64,000 nt of DNA, taken from the NCBI GenBank assembly GCA_947504725.1, contig CANNHN010000003.1, forward strand, positions 276,945 through 340,944. The letters run 5' to 3'. This document shows, one piece after another, positions 17,755-27,123 of the stretch; positions within the stretch are counted from its first letter, which is position 1, and every line of letters begins with the position of its first letter. Made by a program: the position numbers and the translations under genes. This DNA comes from Bacteroidota bacterium (GTDB lineage: Bacteria; Bacteroidota; Bacteroidia; 2-12-FULL-35-15). The notes beneath the pieces were generated by a model. The model made no database searches. It had not been told where the DNA came from and saw only the letters and a list, made by a program, of their open reading frames with translations.

Positions 17755-19191
17755 ATGACAGCAAATTCAGCCTTTTCAGTTTTTAAAGAAAAATACTCCT
17801 CAGATATTCGTTTTTGGATACTGCTGTTTTTAGTTATTCGTCTCTACGGAATAACCGATCCTCCATTGGAGATTGCACATAATTGGCGACAAGTGACAGG
17901 GGATATGGTAGCCAGAAATTTCTATGAAGTGGATGCAAATATTTTATATCCACGCTTGGACATTGGAGGAGAAAAAACAGGTATCACCGGAACCGAATTT
18001 TCAGTTTTGAATTACCTCATATATGTGCTTTCTCTTTTTTTTGGCTTCCACGATTGGTTTGGTAGATTAATCAATCTTATTGTTTCTTCTGCGGGTGTTC
18101 TTTATTTCTATAAGTTATTGAAATTTAAATTTGATGAAAAATTTTCTTTTACAGCGGCAATCATTCTTCTAACATCTATGTGGTTTATGTTTTCTCGAAA
18201 AACTATGCCCGATACCTTCAGTACGTCACTTGTAATCATTTCACTTTATTTTGCATTTGATTTTTTTAAAACCTCAAAACGATCGAGTGCCATTCTATAT
18301 TTTGTTTGTGTCACGTTAGGTGTCCTTAGTAAAATTCCGGCCATTTATCTGTTAATGATTCTTTGTTTCCCTCTTTTCGATAAAAATGTTTTATTGAAAA
18401 ATAAATTGTGGATTTCCTTTTTTACTGTTTTGATGCTTGTCCCTGTTTATTGGTGGTATTTTAGTTGGGTTCCGTATTTGGTTGCTGAGTTTGGTTTTGA
18501 GCATTATTACATGGGAACTTCTTTTGCAAATGGACTTCACGAAATAGCTACGAACATTCAACCAACCTTAGAGAAATTTTATTTTGATGTTTTTAAGTTT
18601 ATTGGTTTTGTAGTTTGTATTGCTGGACTCTTTCTATCAATCCTTAAAAAAGAGAAATCTGTTTTGTTGATTGCGGGAGTTTGTAGTTTTGCTTTTGCAA
18701 TTTTTATGTTGAAGGCCGGCCGTAACTTCTATCATCATAGTTATTACATCGTCCCTTTTGTTCCAATTATGAGTTTGTTCGTTGCTTATGCAATGGGGTT
18801 TATAAAAAATAAAATGTTGTATATGTTTATATTGGTTGCCATTGTTGGAGAAAGCATAGCCAACCAGCAGCACGATTTTTTCATTAAAAAATCTGAAGTC
18901 TATAAATTATCATTAAAAGCAATTGCAAATAGCGTTTCTGAGCCAGCGGATTTGATTGCTATTAATGGCGGCAAGAATCCTCAGTTAATGTATTTTACGC
19001 ATCGTAAAGGATGGACTATGGAAGCAGAACAAATGAAAGAGGAATTTTATTTGATTGATATTGTAAATAAAGGTTGCAAGTATTTGTTTTTGGATAAGCA
19101 TACCGCATCACTTGCTAGTATATCAACTAAAATAAAATATTCTAAGGTTTTTGAAAATGAAGATTTTATCGTACTTTCACTAAGGAATTAA
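17755..19191 (+). CDS. GT39/PMT-like membrane glycosyltransferase
   Basis: 478 residues with about ten hydrophobic helices. An early periplasmic-facing loop (NWRQVTGDMVARNFYE) resembles the acidic first loop of dolichyl-phosphate-mannose-type transferases (GT39, ArnT/PMT superfamily), which move a sugar from a polyprenyl-phosphate carrier onto a protein or lipid. Acceptor and sugar cannot be told. The gene ends six bases before the TrmH-type methylase, so the two are probably co-transcribed, without an obvious functional link. A TAgcTTTG -7-like element sits just ahead of the ATG. Confidence 0.7.
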   Translation: MTANSAFSVFKEKYSSDIRFWILLFLVIRLYGITDPPLEIAHNWRQVTGDMVARNFYEVDANILYPRLDIGGEKTGITGTEFSVLNYLIYVLSLFFGFHDWFGRLINLIVSSAGVLYFYKLLKFKFDEKFSFTAAIILLTSMWFMFSRKTMPDTFSTSLVIISLYFAFDFFKTSKRSSAILYFVCVTLGVLSKIPAIYLLMILCFPLFDKNVLLKNKLWISFFTVLMLVPVYWWYFSWVPYLVAEFGFEHYYMGTSFANGLHEIATNIQPTLEKFYFDVFKFIGFVVCIAGLFLSILKKEKSVLLIAGVCSFAFAIFMLKAGRNFYHHSYYIVPFVPIMSLFVAYAMGFIKNKMLYMFILVAIVGESIANQQHDFFIKKSEVYKLSLKAIANSVSEPADLIAINGGKNPQLMYFTHRKGWTMEAEQMKEEFYLIDIVNKGCKYLFLDKHTASLASISTKIKYSKVFENEDFIVLSLRN

Positions 19192-19196
19192 ATAAA

Positions 19197-19727
19197 ATGA
19201 GAAAGTTATCCAATCAAGAGCTTGAGAGAAAATCAGTAGAAGAATTTAAAAGTTCTTCCAAAACACCTGTTATTATTGTGCTTGACAATGTTCGTAGTTT
19301 GAATAACGTTGGTTCTGTGTTTCGTACAGCGGACGCTTTTTTAGTTGAAGCGGTTTATTTGTGTGGAATAACGGGCGTTCCACCCAATAAAGAAATTCAA
19401 AAAACGGCATTAGGAGCAACAGAAAGTGTTGCATGGAAGTATTTTAAAACGACCTTAGAAGCCGTTCAAGAGTTAAATGACAATAAGTACATCGTTTATG
19501 CCATCGAACAGGCAGAGTCAGCCATTATGCTGAATAATTTCATGGCGAGTAAAAAGCAAAAAATTGCAATCATATTTGGGAATGAAGTAAAGGGTGTTGA
19601 TCAAGAAGTAATTGATGCCAGTGAGGATGTTATTGAGATCCCTCAGTTGGGAACTAAACATTCGTTAAATATTTCTGTGAGTGTGGGTATAGTAATGTGG
19701 GATCTTTTCCTGAAGCTCGGAAAATAA
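19197..19727 (+). CDS. SpoU/TrmH-family RNA 2'-O-methyltransferase
   Basis: 176 residues with the trefoil-knot SPOUT motifs: NVRSLNNVGSVFRTADAF (motif 1, with the catalytic Asn and Arg), IIFGNEVKGV (motif 2) and IPQLGTKHSLNISVSVGI (motif 3). These enzymes methylate the ribose 2'-OH of tRNA or rRNA using SAM. It lacks the N-terminal substrate-binding domain of RlmB, so it is closer to single-domain TrmH/TrmL-type enzymes. The exact target nucleotide is not determinable. Confidence 0.88.
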   Translation: MRKLSNQELERKSVEEFKSSSKTPVIIVLDNVRSLNNVGSVFRTADAFLVEAVYLCGITGVPPNKEIQKTALGATESVAWKYFKTTLEAVQELNDNKYIVYAIEQAESAIMLNNFMASKKQKIAIIFGNEVKGVDQEVIDASEDVIEIPQLGTKHSLNISVSVGIVMWDLFLKLGK

Positions 19728-19731
19728 ACAA

Positions 19732-20403
19732 TTACTTTTTCTTAGGAGGCGTCTTTTTTGCATTTACAGTTGTGTCTTTTTGAGCTTCCTGCAAAGCATA
19801 ATACTTCTTATACATTTTTTTTAATTCCACATTTACTTTATTCGTATAACTCACATCGTATTGGAATGTTTCCAAACTAGGACTATAAGTAATTTTTGCG
19901 ATCGGTGAATTAAGAATCGTTACATCTAATCCTGCAATTTCCTCAAAAATATCTACATCACAACTGAAACTAAATACATCCTTGTTGGCAGCAGGAACTT
20001 TGGTGTTAACGGCAATTGATTTTGTAACAAATCCTATTTTGAATATTTGTATTCGGATATTTTTGTCCAACGGAAGCTTTAAGTTACATTTCCCTTTTTT
20101 GTTGGTCCAGGTTTTGGACATAGGAACATCGTTCCCAAATATAGTAATCAAAACACTATCCAGGGGAAGTGATTCCGTCTCTTTTTCTTGACCCTTTGAT
20201 TGTCGAACTGTAGCTTTTAATTCCAAATAGTAATCTTTGGCCTTCGTTGAATCGATTTTCCCAGCTTCAGAAGAGGTTTTTGAAGCTGCTGCTTTAGGAG
20301 TAGGGGATTTCTTTACAGGCGCTGTTTTAGCCTGAGCTTGTAAATTAGTTACCTTTAGAAATAGCACTAGTAATAGAAGTGCAATAATGATTCTTTTAAA
20401 CAT
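19732..20403 (-). CDS. Secreted hypothetical protein with carboxypeptidase-regulatory-like domain
   Basis: 223 residues with a signal peptide ([20 protein letters not shown]), a low-complexity Lys/Pro/Ala/Ser linker (~25-50) and a beta-rich domain in which a phrase like [11 protein letters not shown]...[13 protein letters not shown] resembles the carboxypeptidase-regulatory (CarboxypepD_reg) fold. The C-terminus is lysine-rich (KKTPPKKK). It converges on the TrmH-type gene with a four-base gap. No enzyme motif is seen, so the function is unknown; a surface or envelope role fits the signal peptide. Confidence 0.7.
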   Translation of the reverse strand: MFKRIIIALLLLVLFLKVTNLQAQAKTAPVKKSPTPKAAASKTSSEAGKIDSTKAKDYYLELKATVRQSKGQEKETESLPLDSVLITIFGNDVPMSKTWTNKKGKCNLKLPLDKNIRIQIFKIGFVTKSIAVNTKVPAANKDVFSFSCDVDIFEEIAGLDVTILNSPIAKITYSPSLETFQYDVSYTNKVNVELKKMYKKYYALQEAQKDTTVNAKKTPPKKK

Positions 20404-20482
20404 GGAGTAAGTTTATTTTATTCTTAATTGGTTACAAACTTAAGTCAAAAACTGTTCCATTATACTTAATACCTATAAAAAT

Positions 20483-20518
20483 AAATGGTCCTGCTCTTTT
20501 CAAAGAACAGGACCATTT
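20483..20518. terminator. Hairpin downstream of the TPR lipoprotein gene
   Basis: AAATGGTCCTG (20483-20493) pairs with CAGGACCATTT (20508-20518), an 11-bp stem with A/T flanks. It lies just past the stop of the minus-strand gene at 20536 and probably terminates it. Confidence 0.7.
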
Positions 20519-20535
20519 ATTATAGTATTCCAATA

Positions 20536-22278
20536 TTAGTTTACTAATGCTTTGAATTCAGCATTTTCTCTGAATTTAATGAACTCAGCATCATCTTTTG
20601 CCATTTGTTTGAAAGAAGCATCTTTTTGGATAGCAACTTTTAAGTTTGAAGCAATAACATCAGCTTTGTTTTGACGAGCACCAGCAACAGCTTTTAAATA
20701 AAAAGATAAAGCAGCATCTTTGTCAGTTGTAGAATTGTCGATTGTAGACATTGCACCTTCTGAGTTTCCGTTTAACAATTTAGCTAAAGCAGAGTTGAAA
20801 GAGTTGTCAGCACCAAAGTTGCTTACAGCAGCAGGGTAGTTACCATTTTGAATTTCGATAATTCCCATGTTGTAAGATACTTCTGGACCAGCAGAACCTG
20901 CTTGTTTGTATAATTCCATAGCAGCTTTACGATCACCTTTCCAACGTGCAACGATTCCCATATTGTTTTTTACAATAGCATTGTTAGCTGATATACCATC
21001 TGCTTTTTTGAATGAAGCTTCAGCATCATTCAATTTATTTTGCATTAAGTAAATCATACCTACGTTGTTAGAAGTTCTCCAATCAGATGCATATTTTGCT
21101 TCTGCTTTTTTGTAGATATCTAATTTAGTGTTTAAGTCAGTAGTTAAAGTAGCAGCATAAAGAATTTCTTCTACAGATAAACTATCTGGTGCAGAAGCAG
21201 CTAATTTAGAAATTTGTTCATCTGTAAGGCTTTTTACATCAACATTTAATGTAAGAACTGATCTACGTAATTTAGGTAAGATATTTTCAGCTACTTCAGT
21301 ATATGTTTTAGATAAATTTTTGATTTCTTTTTCACGAGTGTCTCCATCAGGATACATTGTTAAAACACGTAAAATTAAATCTTTATCAGCGATAGAAGAT
21401 GCTTCCATTGCTTTTTTGAAACCATCCCAATCTTCAGCAGTAGTAACTTTCGTGTAAAAAGCATCTTTTGCAGCTGTATCAACTTTCATCTTTTTGTCTT
21501 TGAAAGCAGCCATCATTGCTTTTGTAGCTTCCTTAGCACGATCTTCAGCTAATTCACTGTTGCGAGTTAATTCTCCATCTGGAGAAGCATAAGCAGAAAC
21601 GTTCATGTTTTTAAAGATAACATTTGGGTTTTTAGATGCTCCCATTGTGTATTCTTTAAAAGTTTTCATTTCAGCGCTTGTCATTTCTGAACCACGAACC
21701 TGAGATTGGTTGATTGTAAAGAAAATGTTTGTTGTTTCTGAATGAGGAACAATTTTTTGGAAATTATCTTTTCCAATAATCGCTTTATCATCAGCTTTAA
21801 CTAATAAAGAAGTGATCATTGTTCCGTCAGCTACTTTAGCTGCAGGTAAATCTTTCACTTTTTTCTTTACTTGACCAGCAACTCTAAGTTCCAAAGTAGC
21901 AACTTTCATTTCTGGCATATAAGCAACTTTGTCAGATGTGTAAGTGAAACTTCCACCTGTTTTATTTGCAATTTTTTGTCCTTGAACACCTTCAACTTTT
22001 TCACCAATCAAAACAACTGGCTTAAGAGCTTTTTCGCCACCAGCGTATTTAATAACAGGGATAGTTGTTACCGTTGCCTTTTTAGGGAACACTTTTGCTG
22101 GATATGTACCTGTAATACTTACAGTAATACTGTCACCATGCATTTCCATTGGATTTGGAGTTACCTTGTAGGTAATTTTATCGGCATTTTTTACCAATTT
22201 ACCTAATCCAGAACAAGACGTCAAAGCAACTGCCGTAGCAACAGCTAAACCTAAAGTTTGTAAAGATTGATTTTTCAT
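20536..22278 (-). CDS. TPR-containing outer-membrane lipoprotein
   Basis: 580 residues. A lipoprotein signal ends at the lipobox LTSC (Cys ~22). A beta-rich N-terminal half is followed by an OmpA-like segment (NIFFTINQSQVRGSEM ... VSAYASPDGE), then TPR repeats from about residue 380 (WRTSNNVGMIYLMQNKLNDAEASFKKA). It is rich in Lys/Ala with smooth codon use, as is common for abundant envelope proteins. It is followed by a strong terminator. An envelope scaffold or peptidoglycan-associated role is likely but not shown. Confidence 0.8.
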   Translation of the reverse strand: MKNQSLQTLGLAVATAVALTSCSGLGKLVKNADKITYKVTPNPMEMHGDSITVSITGTYPAKVFPKKATVTTIPVIKYAGGEKALKPVVLIGEKVEGVQGQKIANKTGGSFTYTSDKVAYMPEMKVATLELRVAGQVKKKVKDLPAAKVADGTMITSLLVKADDKAIIGKDNFQKIVPHSETTNIFFTINQSQVRGSEMTSAEMKTFKEYTMGASKNPNVIFKNMNVSAYASPDGELTRNSELAEDRAKEATKAMMAAFKDKKMKVDTAAKDAFYTKVTTAEDWDGFKKAMEASSIADKDLILRVLTMYPDGDTREKEIKNLSKTYTEVAENILPKLRRSVLTLNVDVKSLTDEQISKLAASAPDSLSVEEILYAATLTTDLNTKLDIYKKAEAKYASDWRTSNNVGMIYLMQNKLNDAEASFKKADGISANNAIVKNNMGIVARWKGDRKAAMELYKQAGSAGPEVSYNMGIIEIQNGNYPAAVSNFGADNSFNSALAKLLNGNSEGAMSTIDNSTTDKDAALSFYLKAVAGARQNKADVIASNLKVAIQKDASFKQMAKDDAEFIKFRENAEFKALVN

Positions 22279-22418
22279 TTTATTGTTTTTAGTTCAGATT
22301 TTTGATTGATTCGCTTTTTATAGTTATTCTACTATAAGGTGCAAAAATAATTAAATTTTTAAATAATGAAAGTTTTTAAGCAATATTATCCGCATAAAAT
22401 CACGATTTCTTAATCATT

Positions 22419-23063
22419 TTATAATTTTAAATAAGTAATTCCTAAGGAGTGTTCCTGCTCAATTGCTTGCACTAGTCGTTTGTAGTCCTTGCTGTTGTTG
22501 GCGTAATCCAAATTATTGACATCTATAATCACAATTCTTTGCTCAGGAAGTTGCTTTAGGAAGTCGAAATACCCAGTTTGTATCTTTATTAAGTATTCAT
22601 CGGTAATGTTTTGCTCATAAATTCGACCTCTTTTCTTGATATTTTGCTGTAATCGGTCAATATCGTGGTATAAATACACCAAAATGTCGGGTTTTGGTAA
22701 GGAATCATGGATAATGTGAAAAAGTTTAGTGTACAATCCGAATTCATCTTCCTTCAAGTTCGATTTTGCAAAAATCAAGGATTTAACAAAATAGTAGTCT
22801 GCTATAATTCCATTTTTAAAAAGATCCTGATTAGAGAGCTCTTTTTTTAGTTGATGATATCGTTCTGCCAGAAAAGAAAGTTCCAGTGGAAAAGCATGTT
22901 TCTCTGGCTCAGCATAAAATTTGGGTAAAAACGGATTGTCAGCAAATTGCTCCAATATCAATTGCGCATTTTGATCTTCGGCCATTTTTGTAGCAAGCGT
23001 AGTTTTGCCCGCGCCAATATTGCCTTCGATTACGATGAAATTGTATGGTGATTTAGGAATCAG
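22419..23063 (-). CDS. Deoxynucleoside kinase lacking a normal start codon, in frame with folK
   Basis: The track starts this at the ATG at 22985, but the P-loop GNIGAGKTT lies just upstream in the same frame, so that start cannot give a working kinase. Reading back, no ATG, GTG or TTG occurs before in-frame stops inside the palindrome. Only CTG (23063), ATT (23060) or ATC (23066) are near-cognate starts. The frame equals that of folK, and two TGA stops within the palindrome separate them, which suggests a broken FolK-kinase fusion. Other kinase parts are present (GRIYEQNITDEYLIKIQ). A second intact kinase lies at 31449. The start given here is a guess. Confidence 0.6.
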   Translation of the reverse strand: MIPKSPYNFIVIEGNIGAGKTTLATKMAEDQNAQLILEQFADNPFLPKFYAEPEKHAFPLELSFLAERYHQLKKELSNQDLFKNGIIADYYFVKSLIFAKSNLKEDEFGLYTKLFHIIHDSLPKPDILVYLYHDIDRLQQNIKKRGRIYEQNITDEYLIKIQTGYFDFLKQLPEQRIVIIDVNNLDYANNSKDYKRLVQAIEQEHSLGITYLKL

Positions 23064-23124
23064 GATTTTAGAATTTTTAGTTTTTAATGTTTTGTTTGTT
23101 TTTTGTGCTGTATCATATTTATGC

Positions 23125-23200
23125 CGTCACCCTGAGCGGAGTCGAAGGGCGTTCAATTGAAGATTGGTCTTCTTTCCCTTCGACTCCGCTCAGGGTGACG
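23125..23200. repeat. Perfect 25-bp-arm palindrome between folK and the kinase
   Basis: CGTCACCCTGAGCGGAGTCG... (23125-23149) is the exact reverse complement of the arm at 23176-23200, with a 26-base loop. The core TTCGACTCCGCTCAG is shared with 30108-30131 (inside the GH3 gene) and 31252-31306. Each arm supplies an in-frame TGA on the minus strand: one is the folK stop (23190-23192), the other lies at 23127-23129. Confidence 0.95.
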
Positions 23201-23687
23201 TTTGTGGTTTTAGTTTTACATCTAAAGTATCTTTGCATTCCAAAAGCAAAGTCGCAATCGTTTTCTTCAAAATAGGATGCATGAAATCACTAGCAATTTC
23301 ATTCATCGGAGCCAACACAAATTTCCGTTCTTGTAAATATGGATGTGGGATTTTTAGTTCAGGCAAATCTATTATTTCATTGTTGTAAAAAAGCATGTCT
23401 ACATCTATAATCCGCTCCTGCCATCTATCGTTATTGCGTTTTCTTCCTAATTGTTCTTCAATGTCCAAAACCGTTTTTAGTAATTCTATGGCCGAAAGTG
23501 AAGTTGTGAGTTCAATTGCTTGATTGTAAAATTCAGGTTGATCTTCATTTCCCCAAGCTGCAGTGATAAAAATGTTTGATTTTTTAGCAGTCGAGCCTAA
23601 TTTATTTTCCAGCAAATGAATTGCCTGTTGCAGATTTTGCTCCTTATCTCCTAAGTTTCCGCCTAATAATAGAAAACATGTATTCAT
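23190..23687 (-). CDS. folK: 2-amino-4-hydroxy-6-hydroxymethyldihydropteridine diphosphokinase
   Basis: 165 residues matching HPPK. The start has LLLGGNLGDKEQNL, the signature is RWQERIIDVDMLFYNN with the two Mg-binding Asp residues, and the C-terminal IPHPYLQERKFVLAPMNEI is conserved. It transfers pyrophosphate from ATP to 6-hydroxymethyl-dihydropterin in folate synthesis. The C-terminal tail (QTSP) and the stop are encoded by a palindromic repeat, so the natural end has been altered. A deoxynucleoside kinase continues in the same frame beyond it. Confidence 0.95.
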   Translation of the reverse strand: MNTCFLLLGGNLGDKEQNLQQAIHLLENKLGSTAKKSNIFITAAWGNEDQPEFYNQAIELTTSLSAIELLKTVLDIEEQLGRKRNNDRWQERIIDVDMLFYNNEIIDLPELKIPHPYLQERKFVLAPMNEIASDFMHPILKKTIATLLLECKDTLDVKLKPQTSP

Positions 23688-23750
23688 CGATGTAAATATA
23701 TAAAAACCTTTATCGATAAAGATTTAATTTTTTCAATAGATTGATTTACT

Positions 23751-23758
23751 TACATTTG
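23751..23758 (+). promoter_or_regulatory. Bacteroidota -7-like element TACATTTG
   Basis: This matches the TAnnTTTG -7 consensus of Bacteroidota and lies 23 bases before the ATG of the sugar dehydrogenase gene. No well-spaced -33 TTTG was found. Confidence 0.35.
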
Positions 23759-23781
23759 TAACACACAAATAAAATTTCATT

Positions 23782-25311
23782 ATGAAAAAAATAATACTTA
23801 CACTTTCAATTTTTATGTTTGCCTTACTTTCGATTAATGGTCAAACACTACCTGCAACCTATACGCAAACAAATATTGTTACGGGCATAACGTACGCAAC
23901 TGATTTTGATTGGATGCCTGATGGTCGTTATGTTGTCACACAAAAAGGTGGGCAAAATTTCCCTGCAGTTAGTGCACTTATCAAAATTTATAGTGCTTCA
24001 GGTACTTCCTTAGGTACATATTATGATTTAACAGATTCTGTAGATGCTAATTTTGAAAGAGGTTTGTTAGGAATTGCGGTTGACCCAAACTTTGCAACAA
24101 ATGGATATGTTTATGCATATTACAATTACCGTAATCCAGCTCAGACGAAATTGCAAATGCGAGTAGTGCGTTTTACAACTGTAGGAAATGTGGGAACCGC
24201 TCCAACAATTATTTTAAATATTCAATATGCTACAGCAGCAGGAACATATGGTGGAAATCACTTTGGTGGAATTATTCGTTTTCGTCCAACGGAACCAACT
24301 AGACTTTATGTTCAAACAGGTGATTTGGCTTATCAACAAACAAATCCTACATTGAATTTTGCTAACAAATTAACAAATCCTTACGGAAAAATTTTAAGAA
24401 TAAATACGGATGGAACAATTCCAACAGATAATCCTTTTTACGATGACGGAAATCCAGCAACATTAAACGATGATCGTATTTGGTCTTATGGTCATCGCAA
24501 TATGTTTGGTATGTGTTTTAACCCAGTAACAGATTCTATGTATTCGAGCGAAAACGGTTTAAATGCTTGGGATGAAGTTAATCTTATTCGTAAAGGAGGA
24601 AATTATGGTTGGGCAACTTGCGAAGGGGATTATGTAAATAGTTCTACTTCTATTCTTTGTTCTCTAACTGGGGATATTGCTCCAATAGAAACATGGGGAA
24701 CAGTATCAAGTAGTTTGCCAGCAATCACGGGTATTTTGTATTATTCTGGAGCTGTAATGTCGGAATTTAATAATCATTTGTTGGTTTCTGATAATGATTT
24801 AGGACGAGTTTACGATTGTGTTTTAGGGAATCCTCCAGCATATGATATTGTTACATCGCGCACCACTTGGTTCGATAATCCTCCTTCTGGATCAGGTGGC
24901 GGATTGCTAGCAATGAAACAAGGAGCAGATGGTTGTATTTATATTATGAGAGGTGGTTACACTCCTTCTGGAGCAGGTTTTATTATGCGTATTTGTCCAA
25001 CTGGTTTAGGCCTTGGCTCAACAGAAGCATTGGAAAATACAATCGGACAAAATTATCCAAATCCAACAACAGGAAATTCTCAAATTGATTATTCTGTTTC
25101 GGAAGCGTCTTCTGTTTCAATCGAATTATTTGATGTTACAGGTAGAATTGTTAAAACGATTTTAAATGCTGATGTGCAATCGGGTAAACATACTGCTGAA
25201 GTAAATGGAATGAATGCTTTTGCTAACGGAAGTTATTTCTACAAAATGATTGTTAAGCAAAATAACAAAATTGTTTATTCTGAAACGAAGAGAATGTTAA
25301 TTGTGAAGTAG
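23782..25311 (+). CDS. Secreted PQQ-dependent sugar dehydrogenase-like beta-propeller with T9SS sorting domain
   Basis: 509 residues: signal peptide (to INGQ), a six-bladed GSDH/sorbosone-dehydrogenase-like propeller (~25-405), and a type IX secretion C-terminal domain beginning near NYPNPTTGNSQIDYSV. Family features are ERGLLGIAVDPNF, GGNHFGGIIRF, YGKILRINTDG and WSYGHRNMFG. The enzyme class oxidises aldose sugars using PQQ and calcium, but many Bacteroidota members have no proven activity. It is followed by a strong terminator shared with the convergent kelch-like gene. Confidence 0.88.
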   Translation: MKKIILTLSIFMFALLSINGQTLPATYTQTNIVTGITYATDFDWMPDGRYVVTQKGGQNFPAVSALIKIYSASGTSLGTYYDLTDSVDANFERGLLGIAVDPNFATNGYVYAYYNYRNPAQTKLQMRVVRFTTVGNVGTAPTIILNIQYATAAGTYGGNHFGGIIRFRPTEPTRLYVQTGDLAYQQTNPTLNFANKLTNPYGKILRINTDGTIPTDNPFYDDGNPATLNDDRIWSYGHRNMFGMCFNPVTDSMYSSENGLNAWDEVNLIRKGGNYGWATCEGDYVNSSTSILCSLTGDIAPIETWGTVSSSLPAITGILYYSGAVMSEFNNHLLVSDNDLGRVYDCVLGNPPAYDIVTSRTTWFDNPPSGSGGGLLAMKQGADGCIYIMRGGYTPSGAGFIMRICPTGLGLGSTEALENTIGQNYPNPTTGNSQIDYSVSEASSVSIELFDVTGRIVKTILNADVQSGKHTAEVNGMNAFANGSYFYKMIVKQNNKIVYSETKRMLIVK

Positions 25312-25340
25312 GTCTTGAACATATAAATTAAAAATTTTAA

Positions 25341-25372
25341 AAAAAGCTCCCGAAATTTTCGGGAGCTTTTTT
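25341..25372. terminator. Bidirectional terminator between convergent T9SS-cargo genes
   Basis: AAAAAGCTCCCGAAA pairs with TTTCGGGAGCTTTTT around a very short loop, with A- and T-runs on both sides. It sits between stops facing each other at 25311 and 25402. Confidence 0.9.
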
Positions 25373-25401
25373 AATTAAGTTTTCGATTTTAATAGTGCTG
25401 T

Positions 25402-27000
25402 TTACTTCCCTATAACCAATTTGATAAAGCGTTCTCCGCTTTCGCATTGAATTTTACAAACATATACCCCAGCAATTAGCTTAGAAGTATTGATGTTGAT
25501 TTTCTGATTTCCTTTTTGCATTTCTTCATTTGTAATTTCTGAAACTTTTTTTCCTGTCATATCAAACAATAAAATACTTACTTGAGAATTATCTTTCAAA
25601 GCAAATAATAATGTAGAATTTTGATTGGAAGGATTTGGAAATAACTGCGTGTTTTGAATCGAATTTAATTCCTCTACAATTGAAGTGTTGTTATTGGGAG
25701 TGATGAAAACTCTATAGACTGTATCGTTTGCGCTACTATTACCAAAATTTCCTTCTTGTGCGCGAATTCCCCCGAAAACATATCCAGCTAAAATTTTTGT
25801 GTTCGGTAAATCACGTATTCGAATCACTTCATTGGCATAGCTTGAAACATGTTGGGTGTGCACAAATTTAGCATTGGAACCCAAAAGGGAAGGCATTTCA
25901 ATAGGTAGAAGGGCTTCTTCATATATTCCAATTGAACTGCAAGATAAAGTAGTAATATCATCTACAAAAGGAACATCCTTGTCTCGAGTTAGTAAACCAG
26001 TTGTATCATTGTAATTGTATAAACTAATCCCTCCGAAAAAAGTGGTATACATTTTTTGTGTTGCTGAATCGTAAATTGGCATCATAGCACAAGTATATTG
26101 ATTCATGATTTGTTGATATGTATTAACACTAGTTGACGCTGTGTTCAATCGAATCGGCTCACGAAAAGGTAAGTTGGAATCTTTTCGAAACACGCCTCCG
26201 TAAATACCAATTCCAAAAGAATTATCAGGATTAACAATCGGAGCCATGTTTAAATCTCTTCGATGAAAATTATTTGTGTCCACTTGATAGCTATATCCAG
26301 ATAAAGTGATAGTTGTTCCATCATCTGCTAAATTGAATTTTTTTATTCTATCGCTGTATGTTTGTATAAATAGTCCTGCAAAAGGATCATCAGAATATCG
26401 TCCGCCAAAATTATGACCACCAATTAAATAATAATCACTTCCAATTTTTCCTAATTCTCCACCGCAAATAGAAAAGTTTGTATCCGTAACTTGTCGGATA
26501 GTTGGAGCAATGGGTTGAGCATTAATTACTGCATCAATAATATTATCCACATGAATAGCAGTTAATTTCGGGAAGCTAACAAACATGCTGGCTACGCTAT
26601 CATAACCGTAACCACCTATCATATACAAATAGTTCCCTTCCTGAATGTATTGCATGTTTGCAGAACGCATAGGATCAGCGATGGTTTGAGATAATTGATT
26701 TAAGTCGGCAGTATAAAATGCCCAAGTTGCAGTATCAATCACTGTTACTAAATCGTTTTTGTATTCAGGAGGAAACCCACCACTGCTATTTAATCCATGC
26801 AACCCATTTGTTCTTCCGCCAATGATTAACCATTTGTCGCCCGACTGAGCAAATGCAAACGAATGCAACGCTGGAAGTGGGGAGGCAATAACAGGTTCTA
26901 TTTGCACTGTAAATGGCGGTAAAGGACCAAATTGAGCAGAACCTGTATTTGTTATAACGAAGGTGAAAAGGGCTAAGAATAAGAATTTTGATAGACGCAT
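25402..27000 (-). CDS. Secreted kelch-like beta-propeller protein with T9SS sorting domain
   Basis: 532 residues from the ATG at 27000 (MRLSKFLFLALF); the track start lies 36 bases upstream within the leader. A signal peptide is followed by repeated propeller-like phrases (GDKWLIIGGRTNG, NYLYMIGGYGYD, SDYYLIGGHNFGGRY), typical of kelch-type propellers, and a C-terminal T9SS domain (TQLFPNPSNQNSTLLF ... IQCESGERFIKLVIGK). No catalytic residues can be assigned. It probably acts at the cell surface or is released. A TATATTTAC -7-like element lies ~20 bases ahead of the start. Confidence 0.8.
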   Translation of the reverse strand: MRLSKFLFLALFTFVITNTGSAQFGPLPPFTVQIEPVIASPLPALHSFAFAQSGDKWLIIGGRTNGLHGLNSSGGFPPEYKNDLVTVIDTATWAFYTADLNQLSQTIADPMRSANMQYIQEGNYLYMIGGYGYDSVASMFVSFPKLTAIHVDNIIDAVINAQPIAPTIRQVTDTNFSICGGELGKIGSDYYLIGGHNFGGRYSDDPFAGLFIQTYSDRIKKFNLADDGTTITLSGYSYQVDTNNFHRRDLNMAPIVNPDNSFGIGIYGGVFRKDSNLPFREPIRLNTASTSVNTYQQIMNQYTCAMMPIYDSATQKMYTTFFGGISLYNYNDTTGLLTRDKDVPFVDDITTLSCSSIGIYEEALLPIEMPSLLGSNAKFVHTQHVSSYANEVIRIRDLPNTKILAGYVFGGIRAQEGNFGNSSANDTVYRVFITPNNNTSIVEELNSIQNTQLFPNPSNQNSTLLFALKDNSQVSILLFDMTGKKVSEITNEEMQKGNQKININTSKLIAGVYVCKIQCESGERFIKLVIGK

Positions 27001-27020
27001 GATATAATATTTATTGAAAT

Positions 27021-27029
27021 GTAAATATA
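27021..27029 (-). promoter_or_regulatory. Putative -7 element TATATTTAC upstream of the kelch-like gene
   Basis: On the minus strand, TATATTTAC lies 20 bases before the ATG at 27000. Similar motifs precede mutS, folK, the SiaC-like gene and the second carrier-protein gene, so it may be this genome's version of TAnnTTTG. Confidence 0.3.
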
Positions 27030-27123
27030 ACAACAATTTCTTTTATTTCCTTCTCAAAACTCCTTATTCTCCTTGATTAAAAACCTTAAATTCGTAGTCT
27101 TAATCTTACAATTTGTAATTTTC

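Noticed and set aside
23087-23388. Two plus-strand ORFs over the folK palindrome
   Set aside because: They are translations of the palindrome and of antisense folK.
22419-23687. TGA recoding (readthrough code) to explain the FolK-kinase frame
   Set aside because: TGA is used as a normal stop elsewhere (for example at the end of the SpoIIE gene at 13671 and of hydroxylase 2), so a genome-wide code change is not supported.
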